Assembly (NCBI GenBank): GCA_015234045.1
Contig: JADFWU010000015.1
Location: 1 to 64,000 of the forward strand
DNA length: 64,000 nucleotides
Origin: Magnetococcales bacterium
GTDB taxonomy: Bacteria > Pseudomonadota > Magnetococcia > Magnetococcales > JADFWU01
Reading direction: 5' to 3'
Shown: one piece after another, positions 52,100-61,054 of the stretch
How positions within the stretch are numbered: position 1 is the stretch's first letter
Layout of the letters: each line of letters begins with the position of its first letter
Notes under the pieces: model-generated
The model's input: only the letters and a program-made list of their open reading frames with translations
Database searches by the model: none
Told to the model about the DNA's origin: nothing
Program-made: the position numbers and the translations under genes

Positions 52100-52236
52100 G
52101 GTTGCTCCTTTTCCGATACATGTCGGTAGAGCCTTTAAGGATAACGGATCTATAAAAATCAGGCAAATGGTCAATATGATGGATGTTTGTTTGCCTCTTT
52201 TCTTGTGTCGAATCAGTACTAAAGATATAGTGTCCC

Positions 52237-52749
52237 ATGCAAACTATTCTTCTTATTGATGAGATGCGTTACGGCATGGCAGAGCTTGCTTCCATGCGTA
52301 ATCTGGTAGCAGCGTTATTTCGTTTGGAAAAAAGCCAAAGTCCGAGGGAAATTCGAGAGGTTTTGGGATATTTGATTGACTGGTTAAAGGCTCCTGAACA
52401 GCAGAGTCTTCGTCGTGCTTTTACAGTGATGCTTGGCCGGGTTTTGCTGCCTAGAAAAGTGCCAGGGCAAACAATTCCGGAGTTGAACAATTTGCAGGAG
52501 GTAGATGCTATGTTAGCCGAAACAGTCCAAGAGTGGACACAGCAATGGAAACAAGAGGGGCGGCAAGAAGGTCGGCAAGAAGGTCGGCTTGAGGGTGAGG
52601 CTTATTTCCTTCTTCGGCTCCTTACTCGCCGTTTTGGGCCTTTGCCTGAATGGGTTTCAGAAAGGGTCAATAATGCAGATCAAAGTTTATTGGAGTTGTG
52701 GAGTGACCGGGTACTTGATGCAGAGATATTAAAAGAGATATTTGAGTAA
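52237..52749 (+). pseudogene. Truncated Rpn-family (DUF4351) protein
   Basis: The 170-residue product matches only the C-terminal half of Rpn/COG5464 proteins: a helical part (RNLVAALFRLEKSQSPREIR), a short basic repeat (WKQEGRQEGRQEGRLEGE) and the DUF4351 end (LLRLLTRRFGPLPEWVSERV). The N-terminal PD-(D/E)XK nuclease domain is absent, and nothing resembling it lies upstream. It is therefore probably a remnant. A partial TATAGTG-family repeat begins 51 bp after its stop codon, suggesting past rearrangement here. Confidence 0.65.
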
Positions 52750-52800
52750 AATCTGAAAATGTCTTCTATGACCTTGAGTCCGTGAGAATCAGCTGAGGTG

Positions 52801-52844
52801 CCAAGTTGTGATTCATTGTCCAATTTTGGAACGAAATCACCATA
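52801..52844. repeat. Remnant of TATAGTG-family element (copy 4)
   Basis: AAGTTGTGATTCATTGTCC, then AATTTTGGAACGAAATCACC, matches the right end of the full copies, especially 31905-31947. The left two-thirds and the internal hairpin are missing. It lies between convergent genes, as do the other copies. Confidence 0.7.
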
Positions 52845-52864
52845 ATCCATTTTTATTGGGAGTG

Positions 52865-52909
52865 GTGCAAAAAAAACGGTCTGGAAATTCCAGACCGTTT
52901 TTTTTGCAC
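52865..52909. terminator. Bidirectional intrinsic terminator
   Basis: A long perfect stem with core CGGTCTGGA / TCCAGACCG is flanked by an A8 run on one arm and a T8 run on the other, closed by GTGC/GCAC. It serves lon on the minus strand and the plus-strand remnant. Confidence 0.9.
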
Positions 52910-52928
52910 TGTGCTATTGGTTTGATAA

Positions 52929-55373
52929 TCAGGTTTCAGTGAAGACAAGTCGTGCTACATCGTCATACTTTTTGACATAGTGTACGGTAAAGCCATCACG
53001 GATATATTCAGGTACTTCATCAAAATCTTTACGGCATGCATCAGGAAGGATCAGTTCACGAATACCCACACGGCGTGCGGCAATAACTTTCTCACGAATA
53101 CCGCCAACAGGGAGGACATGACCTGTTACAGTCAATTCGCCAGTCATGGCAAGAGGACGGGTAACGGCTTTGTTTTTGACCAAAGAGAGCAGTGCGGTTG
53201 TCATGGTGACACCTGCTGAAGGGCCATCTTTGGGAGTGGCACCTTCTGGCACATGAAGATGGAACAAACCGTTGAGACGCTCTTCCTTAAAGCCCAGTTT
53301 TACGCGGTTGGCTTTGAGGTAGCTATAGGCAATCTGCGCGGACTCTTTCATCACATCGCCTAACTGACCGGTCAGTTGAATGCCGGGTTTGTCGCCTCCG
53401 GTGTTGATGGCTTCAATTGCCAGAGTTGCGCCACCCATAGCCGTCCAGGCCAGACCGGTTATTACACCAATACCTTTCAGTGGTTTCTCTTTGCGGAAGT
53501 CAGGTTTTCCGAGAAAATCTTCCACATCACTTTGTGCTACTGTGATCGGTTTTTCGGCATCCTCTTCAACAATTTTAACGGCTGATTTACGGGCGATTGT
53601 GCCGATTTTCTGTTCAAGACGGCGCACACCTGCTTCACGTGCATAACCGTCAGCAATGGTACGCAATGCCCCGGCTGTAATCCGTAGATCTCCTTTGACC
53701 AATCCATTCTTATCCAACTGTTTAGGAATCAGATGGTTGCGGGCAATACGCAGTTTTTCTTCTGTGATATAGCCGGACAGGCGGATGATTTCCATACGAT
53801 CCATCAATGGACGCGGAATGGTATCCAACTGGTTAGCGGTACAGATGAAGAGTACTTTGGAAAGATCAAAGCGCACATCCAGATAGTGATCAAGAAATTC
53901 ATTGTTTTGTTCTGGGTCAAGCACTTCAAGCAGAGCAGAGGCGGGATCACCTTGATAACTTGCACCAATTTTATCAATTTCATCCAACATGATAATCGGA
54001 TTGGATACCTTGGTATGGCGGATAGCTTGAACAAACTTACCGGGCATAGCACCGACATAGGTACGGCGGTGACCTTTGATTTCTGCTTCATCCCGCATGC
54101 CGCCTACTGAGAACCGATAGAACTCACGACCTACCGCACGGGCCACAGAGCGACCGATGGATGTTTTGCCTACACCGGGTGGACCCACCAGCAGGATGAT
54201 GGAGCCTCCGATTTCGCCTTTCAGCTTACCAACGGCTAGAAACTCCAAAATACGTTCTTTAACGTCTTCCAGGCCGTCATGATCCTGATTGAGGATTTTT
54301 CTGGCGCGTTTGATATCCAATTTATCCTTAGAGTGGATTCCCCAAGGAAGAATCGTCAACCAATCTACATAGTTACGTGTAACGCCATACTCTGAACTAC
54401 TATTTTCAAGCACGGAGAGTTTATCCAGTTCTTCCTGAATTTTTTCTTCAGCCTCTTCACTCAGAGTACGGGTTTTCAGGCGTTTCTTGAATTTTTCAAC
54501 ATCATGTGTGCGGTCATCCTTGGTGATACCAAGCTCTTTTTGAATCTCTTTGAGCTGTTCACGTAGGAAAAATTGACGCTGATTTTCAGAGATGCCCTGT
54601 TCAACCTGTTTGGAGATTTTATCTTGCAGGCGCACCATTTCCAGCTCTTTTTTCAGCAGAGCAAGAACTTTTTCAAGGCGATTCTGGATACTGATCGTTT
54701 CCAGAATTTCCTGGAGTTCCTCTCGGTTGGAACTTGTCATGGAGGCGACAAAGTCCGCCAGCCGGTCTGGTTCGCTAAAATTGTGTCTCGACAGGAACAT
54801 CTTTACCTGTTCCTGATAGAGTGAGTCATACTTCAGGATATCTTTCAGCGTGTTAATTACCGCCATGGTATAAGGCTTAAGAGCCTCGATTTCCTGAGAT
54901 GATTCAAGGGGTTTGTTGTCGTGAATAACACGGGCAACGATAGGCGGTGTTTTTTGGACGACCTCGCTGATTTCAAATCGGGAGATACCTTCAGCCAATA
55001 GCTTAATCTGTTTATCGCCTTCGTTGATGGCCGCTTCCATAATGCGTGCCACAGTACCGATGCGATACAGTTTGTCAGCTTCGAACACCTCTGCGCCATC
55101 CTCAGCATGGCTTAGGACAATACCAAACACTTTACCGGGGGCTTCAAGTGCGGTCTTGATAGTGTCGTAATAGGGAGAGCCTTCCACCTGAATTGGTGTA
55201 AGCATGCCTGGGAAGAAGGGACGACCGCCCAAGGGATAGATGACCAATTCAGTGGGCAGAACATCTTCTACGCGCACAGGCGGGCCGGATTTGCCTTCCA
55301 AGGGATCTATCGACACCTCTTCTTCGATGATGGCATCGACAACTTCCTCATTGAGTTCTTCATTATCGGACAT
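52929..55373 (-). CDS. lon: ATP-dependent protease Lon
   Basis: Lon degrades misfolded and regulatory proteins. The 814-residue protein has the N-terminal LON substrate domain (about 35-240), an AAA+ module with Walker A GPPGVGKT at about 396-403 and Walker [12 protein letters not shown], and the C-terminal protease domain with Ser719 (DGPSAGV) and a Lys at about 762 ([10 protein letters not shown]). The first 30 residues are acidic. The ATG follows GAGGGATC. A sigma-32-like promoter lies about 140 bases upstream and fits heat-shock control. A strong bidirectional terminator follows the gene. Confidence 0.97.
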   Translation of the reverse strand: MSDNEELNEEVVDAIIEEEVSIDPLEGKSGPPVRVEDVLPTELVIYPLGGRPFFPGMLTPIQVEGSPYYDTIKTALEAPGKVFGIVLSHAEDGAEVFEADKLYRIGTVARIMEAAINEGDKQIKLLAEGISRFEISEVVQKTPPIVARVIHDNKPLESSQEIEALKPYTMAVINTLKDILKYDSLYQEQVKMFLSRHNFSEPDRLADFVASMTSSNREELQEILETISIQNRLEKVLALLKKELEMVRLQDKISKQVEQGISENQRQFFLREQLKEIQKELGITKDDRTHDVEKFKKRLKTRTLSEEAEEKIQEELDKLSVLENSSSEYGVTRNYVDWLTILPWGIHSKDKLDIKRARKILNQDHDGLEDVKERILEFLAVGKLKGEIGGSIILLVGPPGVGKTSIGRSVARAVGREFYRFSVGGMRDEAEIKGHRRTYVGAMPGKFVQAIRHTKVSNPIIMLDEIDKIGASYQGDPASALLEVLDPEQNNEFLDHYLDVRFDLSKVLFICTANQLDTIPRPLMDRMEIIRLSGYITEEKLRIARNHLIPKQLDKNGLVKGDLRITAGALRTIADGYAREAGVRRLEQKIGTIARKSAVKIVEEDAEKPITVAQSDVEDFLGKPDFRKEKPLKGIGVITGLAWTAMGGATLAIEAINTGGDKPGIQLTGQLGDVMKESAQIAYSYLKANRVKLGFKEERLNGLFHLHVPEGATPKDGPSAGVTMTTALLSLVKNKAVTRPLAMTGELTVTGHVLPVGGIREKVIAARRVGIRELILPDACRKDFDEVPEYIRDGFTVHYVKKYDDVARLVFTET

Positions 55374-55514
55374 TTTGATCCCTCAAGCGTATTTAATCCA
55401 TCAACAGAGTGTGCAGGGTTTTGACGCTTTGTTATGCAAAGTAGGTTCTCAATCGTCAACGGGTTGATACCGTCTATGATGACGATATGCCTGCAACCGC
55501 GCAGATTCTATTGT

Positions 55515-55543
55515 ATATGGTAATGAATGGTGCTCAAATCAAG
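55515..55543 (-). promoter_or_regulatory. Candidate sigma-32 heat-shock promoter for lon
   Basis: On the minus strand CTTGATT (55543-55537), 14 bp, then TACCATAT (55522-55515). The spacing and the CCATAT core are the same as in the element upstream of dnaK. lon is a known sigma-32 gene in other proteobacteria. Confidence 0.55.
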
Positions 55544-55605
55544 CACTCAAGCATTTTTTCCTTCTTTGTAATCGCAATCACAGGGCCAACGCATCATTAA
55601 ATGAC

Positions 55606-55641
55606 AAAAAAGCCCCGACATCCAGGATGCGGGGCTTTTTG
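55606..55641. terminator. Intrinsic terminator of erpA
   Basis: AAAAAGCCCCG (about 55607-55617) and CGGGGCTTTTT (55630-55640) form an 11-bp stem with A and T runs. It lies 22 bp after the erpA stop codon on the minus strand. Confidence 0.85.
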
Positions 55642-55662
55642 CGAATAAGTACCAAAAGGAAC

Positions 55663-56022
55663 TTATGAGTAGCTACAGCCACCACCACCGCCTTCAGCAG
55701 GTGTGAAGGATTTACCACAGCCACAACTGCTGGCTGCATTGGGATTCTTGATGACGAATTGAGCACCGGAGAGATCTTCAACAAAATCTACTTCTGAACC
55801 ATTCAAGTAGTTAATGGAGACCGGGTCAACCAGTACTTTAACGCCATCTCTTTCAACCATCACGTCTTTGGTGTCTTGATTTTCATCAAAGGTGAAACCG
55901 TACTGAAAGCCCGAACAGCCACCGCCGGAAACGAAGATCCGCAGTTTGAGATTGGGATTATTTTCTTCTTTAATCAGGCTAGAAAGCTTTTTAGCGGCAT
56001 TGGAAGTCAGGGTAAGCGACAT
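55663..56022 (-). CDS. erpA: A-type iron-sulfur carrier protein (ErpA/IscA family)
   Basis: The 119-residue protein carries and delivers Fe-S clusters. The three conserved cysteines are in [12 protein letters not shown] (about 32-43) and SSCGCGKSF (about 98-106). The [18 protein letters not shown] segment is typical of ErpA. A short Gly-rich tail GGGGGCSYS adds an extra cysteine that is not in most members. GAGGAGCG precedes the ATG. LipA, encoded at 25326, is a likely client in the same genome. Confidence 0.93.
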   Translation of the reverse strand: MSLTLTSNAAKKLSSLIKEENNPNLKLRIFVSGGGCSGFQYGFTFDENQDTKDVMVERDGVKVLVDPVSINYLNGSEVDFVEDLSGAQFVIKNPNAASSCGCGKSFTPAEGGGGGCSYS

Positions 56023-56684
56023 GAAACGCTCCTCGTTTATGGTGTAATTTTGTAAAAACAGATTCTGATAAGCATGGATGATTGGTCAGAGCAATCAATT
56101 CTCTACCGTATTCTATAGAATAAAAAACGCCCATCCGCCAGAAATTTGTTACCAACACAATTCTAATCTAACATACTATAGTTCAGATGTCAACTATTTT
56201 GTCGGTATCTCGTCAAGGACGAGCGCATTACCTACTTTGATGTTACAACGTTTGAAATGGTTCCCTTGTACGTGAAATTGATTATCCATGTGCACCGTTC
56301 AAACCACCGACTTTAGCCGGATTCGGACTTTTAGTCTGCAATACGAATCCACCTGTTTTAGCGGGTGGTTGTTCAGTGTGAACCGAAATTATACTCTATC
56401 AATCGGTAGGCTCGGAAAAGATGGTATTGCTTCGGGGGAGTTATCCAGATACCCATTTGGCGGATCTGTCGTGTTTTGTGGAGGCTATTGGGCGGATGAG
56501 GTCGGGAAAGGTTTACAAGCAGATCGGCTATGATGGTCTGCTTGGCAAAATAACAATGCCGGTTTTGGGTTATCTACCATCAGGGATCAGGAAAAATTAT
56601 TTCTGATGCCCTGAGGTATTTACCGTTTACACACTATACTGCGCGGATGGCGGATTAGCCTACCATCCTGATATTGAGATGTAA
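56023..56684. other. 662-bp gene-poor region with nested hairpins
   Basis: Short plus-strand frames occur at 56078-56275, 56288-56533 and 56421-56606, but none has a ribosome-binding site or a recognisable product. At 56319-56350 GGATTCG and CGAATCC enclose an inner GACT/AGTC hairpin. CCACCTG (56349-56355) can instead pair with CGGGTGG (56362-56368). This could be a structured RNA or a degraded gene. Confidence 0.45.
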
Positions 56685-56870
56685 TTACTTGGAAAAATTG
56701 TTCCACTGATCCACAATCTGACGACGTTGGTGATCACGGGTGCGGTTAATGGTCCGGCGTGTCATTTTGCGGAACATATCTTCTTGGCCACTGTAGCGTT
56801 TTAGGCGTTTACCAGCACCAGAAGTTGTAAAAATTGCGCTACTTGAAGTGGTGTTTGAAATGTTAAACAT
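56685..56870 (-). CDS. Small basic hypothetical protein
   Basis: The 61-residue product is rich in Arg, Lys, Thr and Asn and has no membrane segment. GAGG lies about 7 bases before the ATG, on the minus strand. It is followed upstream by another small minus-strand gene 56 bp away, so the pair may be an operon. No function is suggested. Confidence 0.45.
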   Translation of the reverse strand: MFNISNTTSSSAIFTTSGAGKRLKRYSGQEDMFRKMTRRTINRTRDHQRRQIVDQWNNFSK

Positions 56871-56926
56871 GGCTAATCCTCACAGAGTTTCTATTTGAAA
56901 ATGACGGCTTATATTTTCCGTCTTAA

Positions 56927-57139
56927 TTAACGGTCGTATTCTTGGCGTTCCAGAACCACATCCAGTGTGGTTAACAGAGTAAACGCGATCAGAGTCATGA
57001 TCTGGGAGTAGAGTAAAACAGTGCTGATTGAGTATCCCGAAAAACTGCCGATCAAGGCGGTGACCGGTGTAATGATGCAAAATACCACTACGAAGGTCAG
57101 GATCTGCTCTTTTTTGTTTACTAACATTTTCCAGTTCAT
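56927..57139 (-). CDS. Small membrane protein, two predicted helices
   Basis: The 70-residue product has two hydrophobic segments (ILTFVVVFCIITPVTALIG and LLYSQIMTLIAFTLLTTLDV) with a short charged tail. ATG 57139 is preceded by AAGGAG at the right distance, which supports translation. The family is not recognised. It is divergent from the lipoprotein peptidase gene at 57258 and upstream of a small basic protein gene. Confidence 0.6.
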   Translation of the reverse strand: MNWKMLVNKKEQILTFVVVFCIITPVTALIGSFSGYSISTVLLYSQIMTLIAFTLLTTLDVVLERQEYDR

Positions 57140-57257
57140 TGTACTTTCTCCTTCAGAGTCTTCCATGACTAATTGGGTGTGTTATTTGTTGCGTTTATCA
57201 CGTCCTTGTAATTTACCTAAGCAATTATGTTGCCAATTTTTTTTAAGGCTGGGTCGT

Positions 57258-58337
57258 ATGCGTCAATTAATTTTATATTTCACTGTTTTTATTGTTATTT
57301 TTCTGAGTGGTTGTGTGCCGATATCTTACTATATCCAGGCGATCAACGGTCAATTGGATGTGTGGAATCGTCGTCAGCCTGTTGACGATTGGCTTTCTAA
57401 CACAGCCATTGATGCGACGTTGAAAAGCCGTCTTCAACGGGCTAACAGTTTGAGAAACTACGCGATTACAGAGTTGGGACTGCCGGATCATGGTTCGTTT
57501 CGTCAATATGCCGACCTACAACGTGCTCATGCAGTGTGGGCGGTAGTGGCGACACCGGAATTTTCTTTACAGCCGGTTTCATGGTGTTTTCCGGTGGTGG
57601 GGTGTCTTTCATATCGGGGCTATTTTGTCGAGCGGGATGCAGAAGTGTTTGCTGATACACTGCGAGAAACGGGGCAGGATGTTCAAATTAATGGCGTGCC
57701 GGCTTATTCCACTTTGGGATGGTTTGCCGACCCGTTGCTCAATACTTTTATCCATTGGCCACAGGGGCACCTTGCTGGACTGATTTTTCATGAGATGGCA
57801 CATGAAAAGCTCTATATTGCCGATGATACGACCTTTAATGAATCCTTTGCTGAATCGGTAGCGCAAATTGGGGTCAGAAAATGGTTCACTGAAAACGGGC
57901 TGGTAGACCAAATGGATCGTTATGAATCCTATTTGGAGCAGAAACGCACTTTTCTTCAGCTTGTGGCAGAAACGCGCCATACACTGGAACAGCTTTATGC
58001 CTCTGAAAAGAGCGAGATAGAAAAACGAACGGAAAAAAAACGGGTGATAGAGGCCATGCGCCAATCCTATATCATCTACAAAGGGGGTAACACAGAGCCG
58101 ATGGCTTATGATGGTTGGTTCGAGTCGGAAATCAATAACGCCAAACTGGCCACTGTTTCCACCTATTCAAAATGGGTTCCGGCATTTCTGGCGCTATACA
58201 GAGAACAAGGTAATGATTTGGATCGGTACTACACTGAGATTCAGCGTGTATCAGAATTGCCCATCGCTCAGAGAGAGGCGGTTCTTGCGTGTATTGGTAA
58301 TACGGAAGAGTCCTGCAACAAGGAGAGTCCCAAGTGA
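57258..58337 (+). CDS. Lipoprotein, putative aminopeptidase (Aminopep family)
   Basis: The 359-residue protein has lipobox LSGC (Cys19). It matches the uncharacterised 'putative aminopeptidase' family: VSWCFPVVGCLSYRGYF, then AYSTLGWFADPLLNTFI, and the zinc site IFHEMAHEKLYIADDTTFNE (HExxH with a following Glu). Substrate and true activity are unknown for this family. ATG 57258 has AAGG upstream; the frame is open earlier. It overlaps the hydrolase gene by four bases (GTGA). Confidence 0.85.
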   Translation: MRQLILYFTVFIVIFLSGCVPISYYIQAINGQLDVWNRRQPVDDWLSNTAIDATLKSRLQRANSLRNYAITELGLPDHGSFRQYADLQRAHAVWAVVATPEFSLQPVSWCFPVVGCLSYRGYFVERDAEVFADTLRETGQDVQINGVPAYSTLGWFADPLLNTFIHWPQGHLAGLIFHEMAHEKLYIADDTTFNESFAESVAQIGVRKWFTENGLVDQMDRYESYLEQKRTFLQLVAETRHTLEQLYASEKSEIEKRTEKKRVIEAMRQSYIIYKGGNTEPMAYDGWFESEINNAKLATVSTYSKWVPAFLALYREQGNDLDRYYTEIQRVSELPIAQREAVLACIGNTEESCNKESPK

Positions 58338-59017
58338 AACACGATGGTGTTCACGGTATACCAACGCAGGGAACCGTTGTCTTGATTCACGGTTTATGGA
58401 TGCGCGGATGGGAGATGCGGTTGTTGGGGCGGCGGATTAAACAGAGTGGTTTTAAAGTGTGCTATTTCAGCTATCCATCCATACGCCGCTCGGTGAGTGA
58501 TAATGCACAACAGCTGAGTAACTTTCTACGCGCTCTGCCCGCGTGGCAACAGGCTCCACAGGATGTGCATTTGGTGTGTCATAGTCTGGGTGGATTGGTC
58601 AGTCTGACGATGCTACATCGTGATCCAACGCTTCGGCTTGGGCGTGTGGTTGCCATTGGTTCACCGTTTTATGGCAGTTGGATTGCCAAGAAACTGTCAC
58701 GTGGACCGTTGAAAATATTTTTTGGGAAAAGCATGCACAATGGGCTGGGCGGTGGTGGACCGGATAGCGTGCCAGAGCAGAGAGAGATCGCAGTGATTGC
58801 CGGTTCAATTGGTTCTAAATTCACGCCACTGTATTGGCTTCGCAGTCTATTTTATAAGGGATTGCCAAAACCAAACGATGGTACGGTCACTGTTGCAGAA
58901 ACGCAGTTGATCGGCACAAGTTGGCACAGGACAATCGCGTTAAACCATATGGCCTTGCTTTTTCCGAGGACGATAGCAGAATGGATCGTGGAATGGCTGA
59001 TCCAGCAACGGCAATAA
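58334..59017 (+). CDS. Alpha/beta hydrolase (lipase-like)
   Basis: The 227-residue protein has the alpha/beta-hydrolase start VVLIHGLWMRGWEMRLL (about 16-32), the nucleophile elbow VCHSLGGLVS (Ser at about 85) and a late His in ALNHMALLFP. It resembles small esterase/PGAP1-like hydrolases. No signal peptide is seen. It starts at GTG 58334 inside the end of the lipoprotein gene, so the two are co-translated. Confidence 0.85.
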   Translation: MKHDGVHGIPTQGTVVLIHGLWMRGWEMRLLGRRIKQSGFKVCYFSYPSIRRSVSDNAQQLSNFLRALPAWQQAPQDVHLVCHSLGGLVSLTMLHRDPTLRLGRVVAIGSPFYGSWIAKKLSRGPLKIFFGKSMHNGLGGGGPDSVPEQREIAVIAGSIGSKFTPLYWLRSLFYKGLPKPNDGTVTVAETQLIGTSWHRTIALNHMALLFPRTIAEWIVEWLIQQRQ

Positions 59018-59041
59018 CATCAACTGGTAGAACATCAAGAC

Positions 59042-59671
59042 TCAATCATGATCCGAGTTAAAAATAATGCGGGGCAGTGGACCACTCTTTAACTGATCTA
59101 CACGAACTTGAACGATACTGGCCATGGGAAGCATCAAGCGAGAAAGATGGTGCAGAGGCGTGCAGGTGATGGACGCAATGATGATACGTAACACACCACT
59201 ATGGGCGATAAGTAATAGGTGTTCGGTATCATGCATGGCGAGGGTATCATCCCAGGCTGCCAGGACACGTTCCTGAAGTTGTGAAAGATGTTCACCTTCG
59301 GGTGGCGGGTTGTTGAGCGGATCTTCCCAGAAGCTACGCAGAAGATGTTCATCTTCTGAGGTGAGAATATCTTCGGCAGTGCGTCCTTCCCAGCGCCCAA
59401 AGTTTAACTCTTGGAGGCGATCATCAATGGTCAGGGGAATGGTCAGCTTATCAGAGAGTTCACGGGCGAAATCCGAGCAACGGCAAAGCGGTGATGTAAC
59501 AATACGAGTCCAGGCTCTTTTCCTGAGGACGGCACAGCGCATCTGATCCCAGCCAAGGGTGCTAAGAGGATCATTGACAGATCCGCGATATCGAGTGCCA
59601 CCTTCAGGTTCTCCATGTCGAAGCAAGTCAACCAGGGTTGGTGGACCGACAGCACTGGAACGTATTTTCAT
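59042..59671 (-). CDS. cobC: Histidine phosphatase, likely alpha-ribazole phosphatase
   Basis: The 209-residue protein has the phosphoglycerate-mutase-type motif DLLRHGEPEGGTRYRGSVND (about 14-33), LQELNFGRWEGRTAEDI and the second His in LLLIAHSGVLR. CobC removes phosphate from alpha-ribazole phosphate, the CobT product. The gene overlaps cobT by four bases, which supports this assignment over a general phosphatase. Other B12 genes are not in the window. Confidence 0.82.
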   Translation of the reverse strand: MKIRSSAVGPPTLVDLLRHGEPEGGTRYRGSVNDPLSTLGWDQMRCAVLRKRAWTRIVTSPLCRCSDFARELSDKLTIPLTIDDRLQELNFGRWEGRTAEDILTSEDEHLLRSFWEDPLNNPPPEGEHLSQLQERVLAAWDDTLAMHDTEHLLLIAHSGVLRIIIASITCTPLHHLSRLMLPMASIVQVRVDQLKSGPLPRIIFNSDHD

Positions 59672-60720
59672 CGACGCGCAACTCCTGTTTGTTCAAGGGT
59701 ACAGCTTTTATCCAACAGTGTGCAGGCCATTTCCAACATGGGATAGGCAACCATAGCGCCAACACCTTGACCGGTATGCATGCCCAGATCCACAAGCGGT
59801 GTTGCTTCGATGGCATTGAGGATAGAACGTTGTCCAGGCTCGGCAGCATGGTGGGCAAAAATGAGCCAATTTTTAGTGGGTGGGCGTAGCGTGACAGCCA
59901 CCAAGGCAGCTACTGTAGCGGTGAAGCCATCCACAAGGGCGGCAATGCCTTCCTGAGCGCAGGCGATATACATGCCGGCCAGGGCAGCGATTTCAAAGCC
60001 ACCCAGATATTGCAGCGTATCCAGAGGTGTTCTTAAGAAAGTGATATGAAATTCAACGCATCCTTGGATAATTTGCGCTTTACGCACCATACCGTTTTCA
60101 TCGACACCGGAGCCTGGGCCGGAAACCAGTTCAGGACTCAATCCCAACAGTGCAGAGGCGATAGCACCGGCAGCAGTGGTATTCCCTACGCCCAGTTCAC
60201 CACCTATGATGACTTTTGTACCTTGTTCGGCTGCACGCAGAACAGCATCCCGACCAGCGATCATGGCCTGAGACATTTGGGAAATGCTCATGGCAGGGTG
60301 AGTCAGCAGATGGGCTGTACCACCGGCAACACGTGCATCAACCAAATTGTCGTGGGCTTCGATAGGATGGGCCAGTCCGACATTGACCAATTCAAACGGA
60401 ATGTTTCGACTATTGGCCAAAGCGGAGATAGGGGCAGTGCCATTGAGGACTTGTTGAGAAAAAATAGCGGTAGCGCTTTGATCAAAAGCGGAGACATGAT
60501 CTTCAGCGGTTACACCATGATCTCCGGCGAATACCACAACACGGGCTGGATTGGCCGTGGGGGAGAGCGTGTCTTGCTGTGCGGCCAGTTGGATAACAAG
60601 ATCTTCCAGAATGCCAAAACCACCGAGCGGTTTAGCCAGGGACGCGAGTTTTTTTCGCGCTTCACGGGCTGATCCACTGGACGTAGAGCGAATGGCCTTT
60701 CGAATCCAGGAATGGGGCAC
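59668..60720 (-). CDS. cobT: Nicotinate-nucleotide--dimethylbenzimidazole phosphoribosyltransferase
   Basis: CobT activates the lower ligand base of cobalamin using nicotinate mononucleotide. The 350-residue protein has VFAGDHGVTAEDHVSAF (about 60-76), GGELGVGNTTAAGAIASAL (about 167-185) and FDGFTATVAAL-type and LIFAHHAAEPGQ segments. The general base Glu of the family, in 'GEG', is Gln318 here (HTGQGVGA). Activity may be altered. I start it at GTG 60720 because AAGGAG lies just upstream; an earlier TTG is possible. No B12 riboswitch was seen upstream. Confidence 0.88.
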   Translation of the reverse strand: MPHSWIRKAIRSTSSGSAREARKKLASLAKPLGGFGILEDLVIQLAAQQDTLSPTANPARVVVFAGDHGVTAEDHVSAFDQSATAIFSQQVLNGTAPISALANSRNIPFELVNVGLAHPIEAHDNLVDARVAGGTAHLLTHPAMSISQMSQAMIAGRDAVLRAAEQGTKVIIGGELGVGNTTAAGAIASALLGLSPELVSGPGSGVDENGMVRKAQIIQGCVEFHITFLRTPLDTLQYLGGFEIAALAGMYIACAQEGIAALVDGFTATVAALVAVTLRPPTKNWLIFAHHAAEPGQRSILNAIEATPLVDLGMHTGQGVGAMVAYPMLEMACTLLDKSCTLEQTGVARR

Positions 60721-61054
60721 AGTTTTCTCCTTCTGGCAGACCAATTGCCCACTGGATGGGAAAAGGGTTTGACAGCTTGGACAACAGGCAATCAGTAACA
60801 GATTGCAACCTGTTGATTAACAATAGAAACAAACAAAAGTACAATTTATCAATAACAAGGTAAAACAAATCCGCAAAGGGAGCAAGGTTCAGGCTCTATT
60901 ATATTGATGGATATTGGCAACATTGAAGCGCATGATTGGAAAGTAAAGAGTTGTTGTGATGATGTTGCGAAAGTGCGTGCAATCATCGTACAGTATGCAG
61001 CCTGTTTCATAGAAAGTCGTATTCATACATTCTACAAAAAGTTGGGAGTTTGTC
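60721..61054. other. 334-bp divergent region between cobT and argS
   Basis: This AT-rich gap holds the cobT ribosome-binding site on the minus strand and the argS site (GGGAG at 61043-61047) on the plus strand. I see no well-spaced promoter, hairpin or B12-box. Short plus-strand frames there lack support. Confidence 0.45.

Noticed and set aside
56288-56606. Two short plus-strand frames in the gap after erpA
   Set aside because: No ribosome-binding site, no recognisable product, and overlapping frames. They could be a decayed gene, but I cannot support a call.
60721-61054. Cobalamin riboswitch upstream of cobT
   Set aside because: No B12-box or multi-stem structure could be recognised on the minus strand in this gap.
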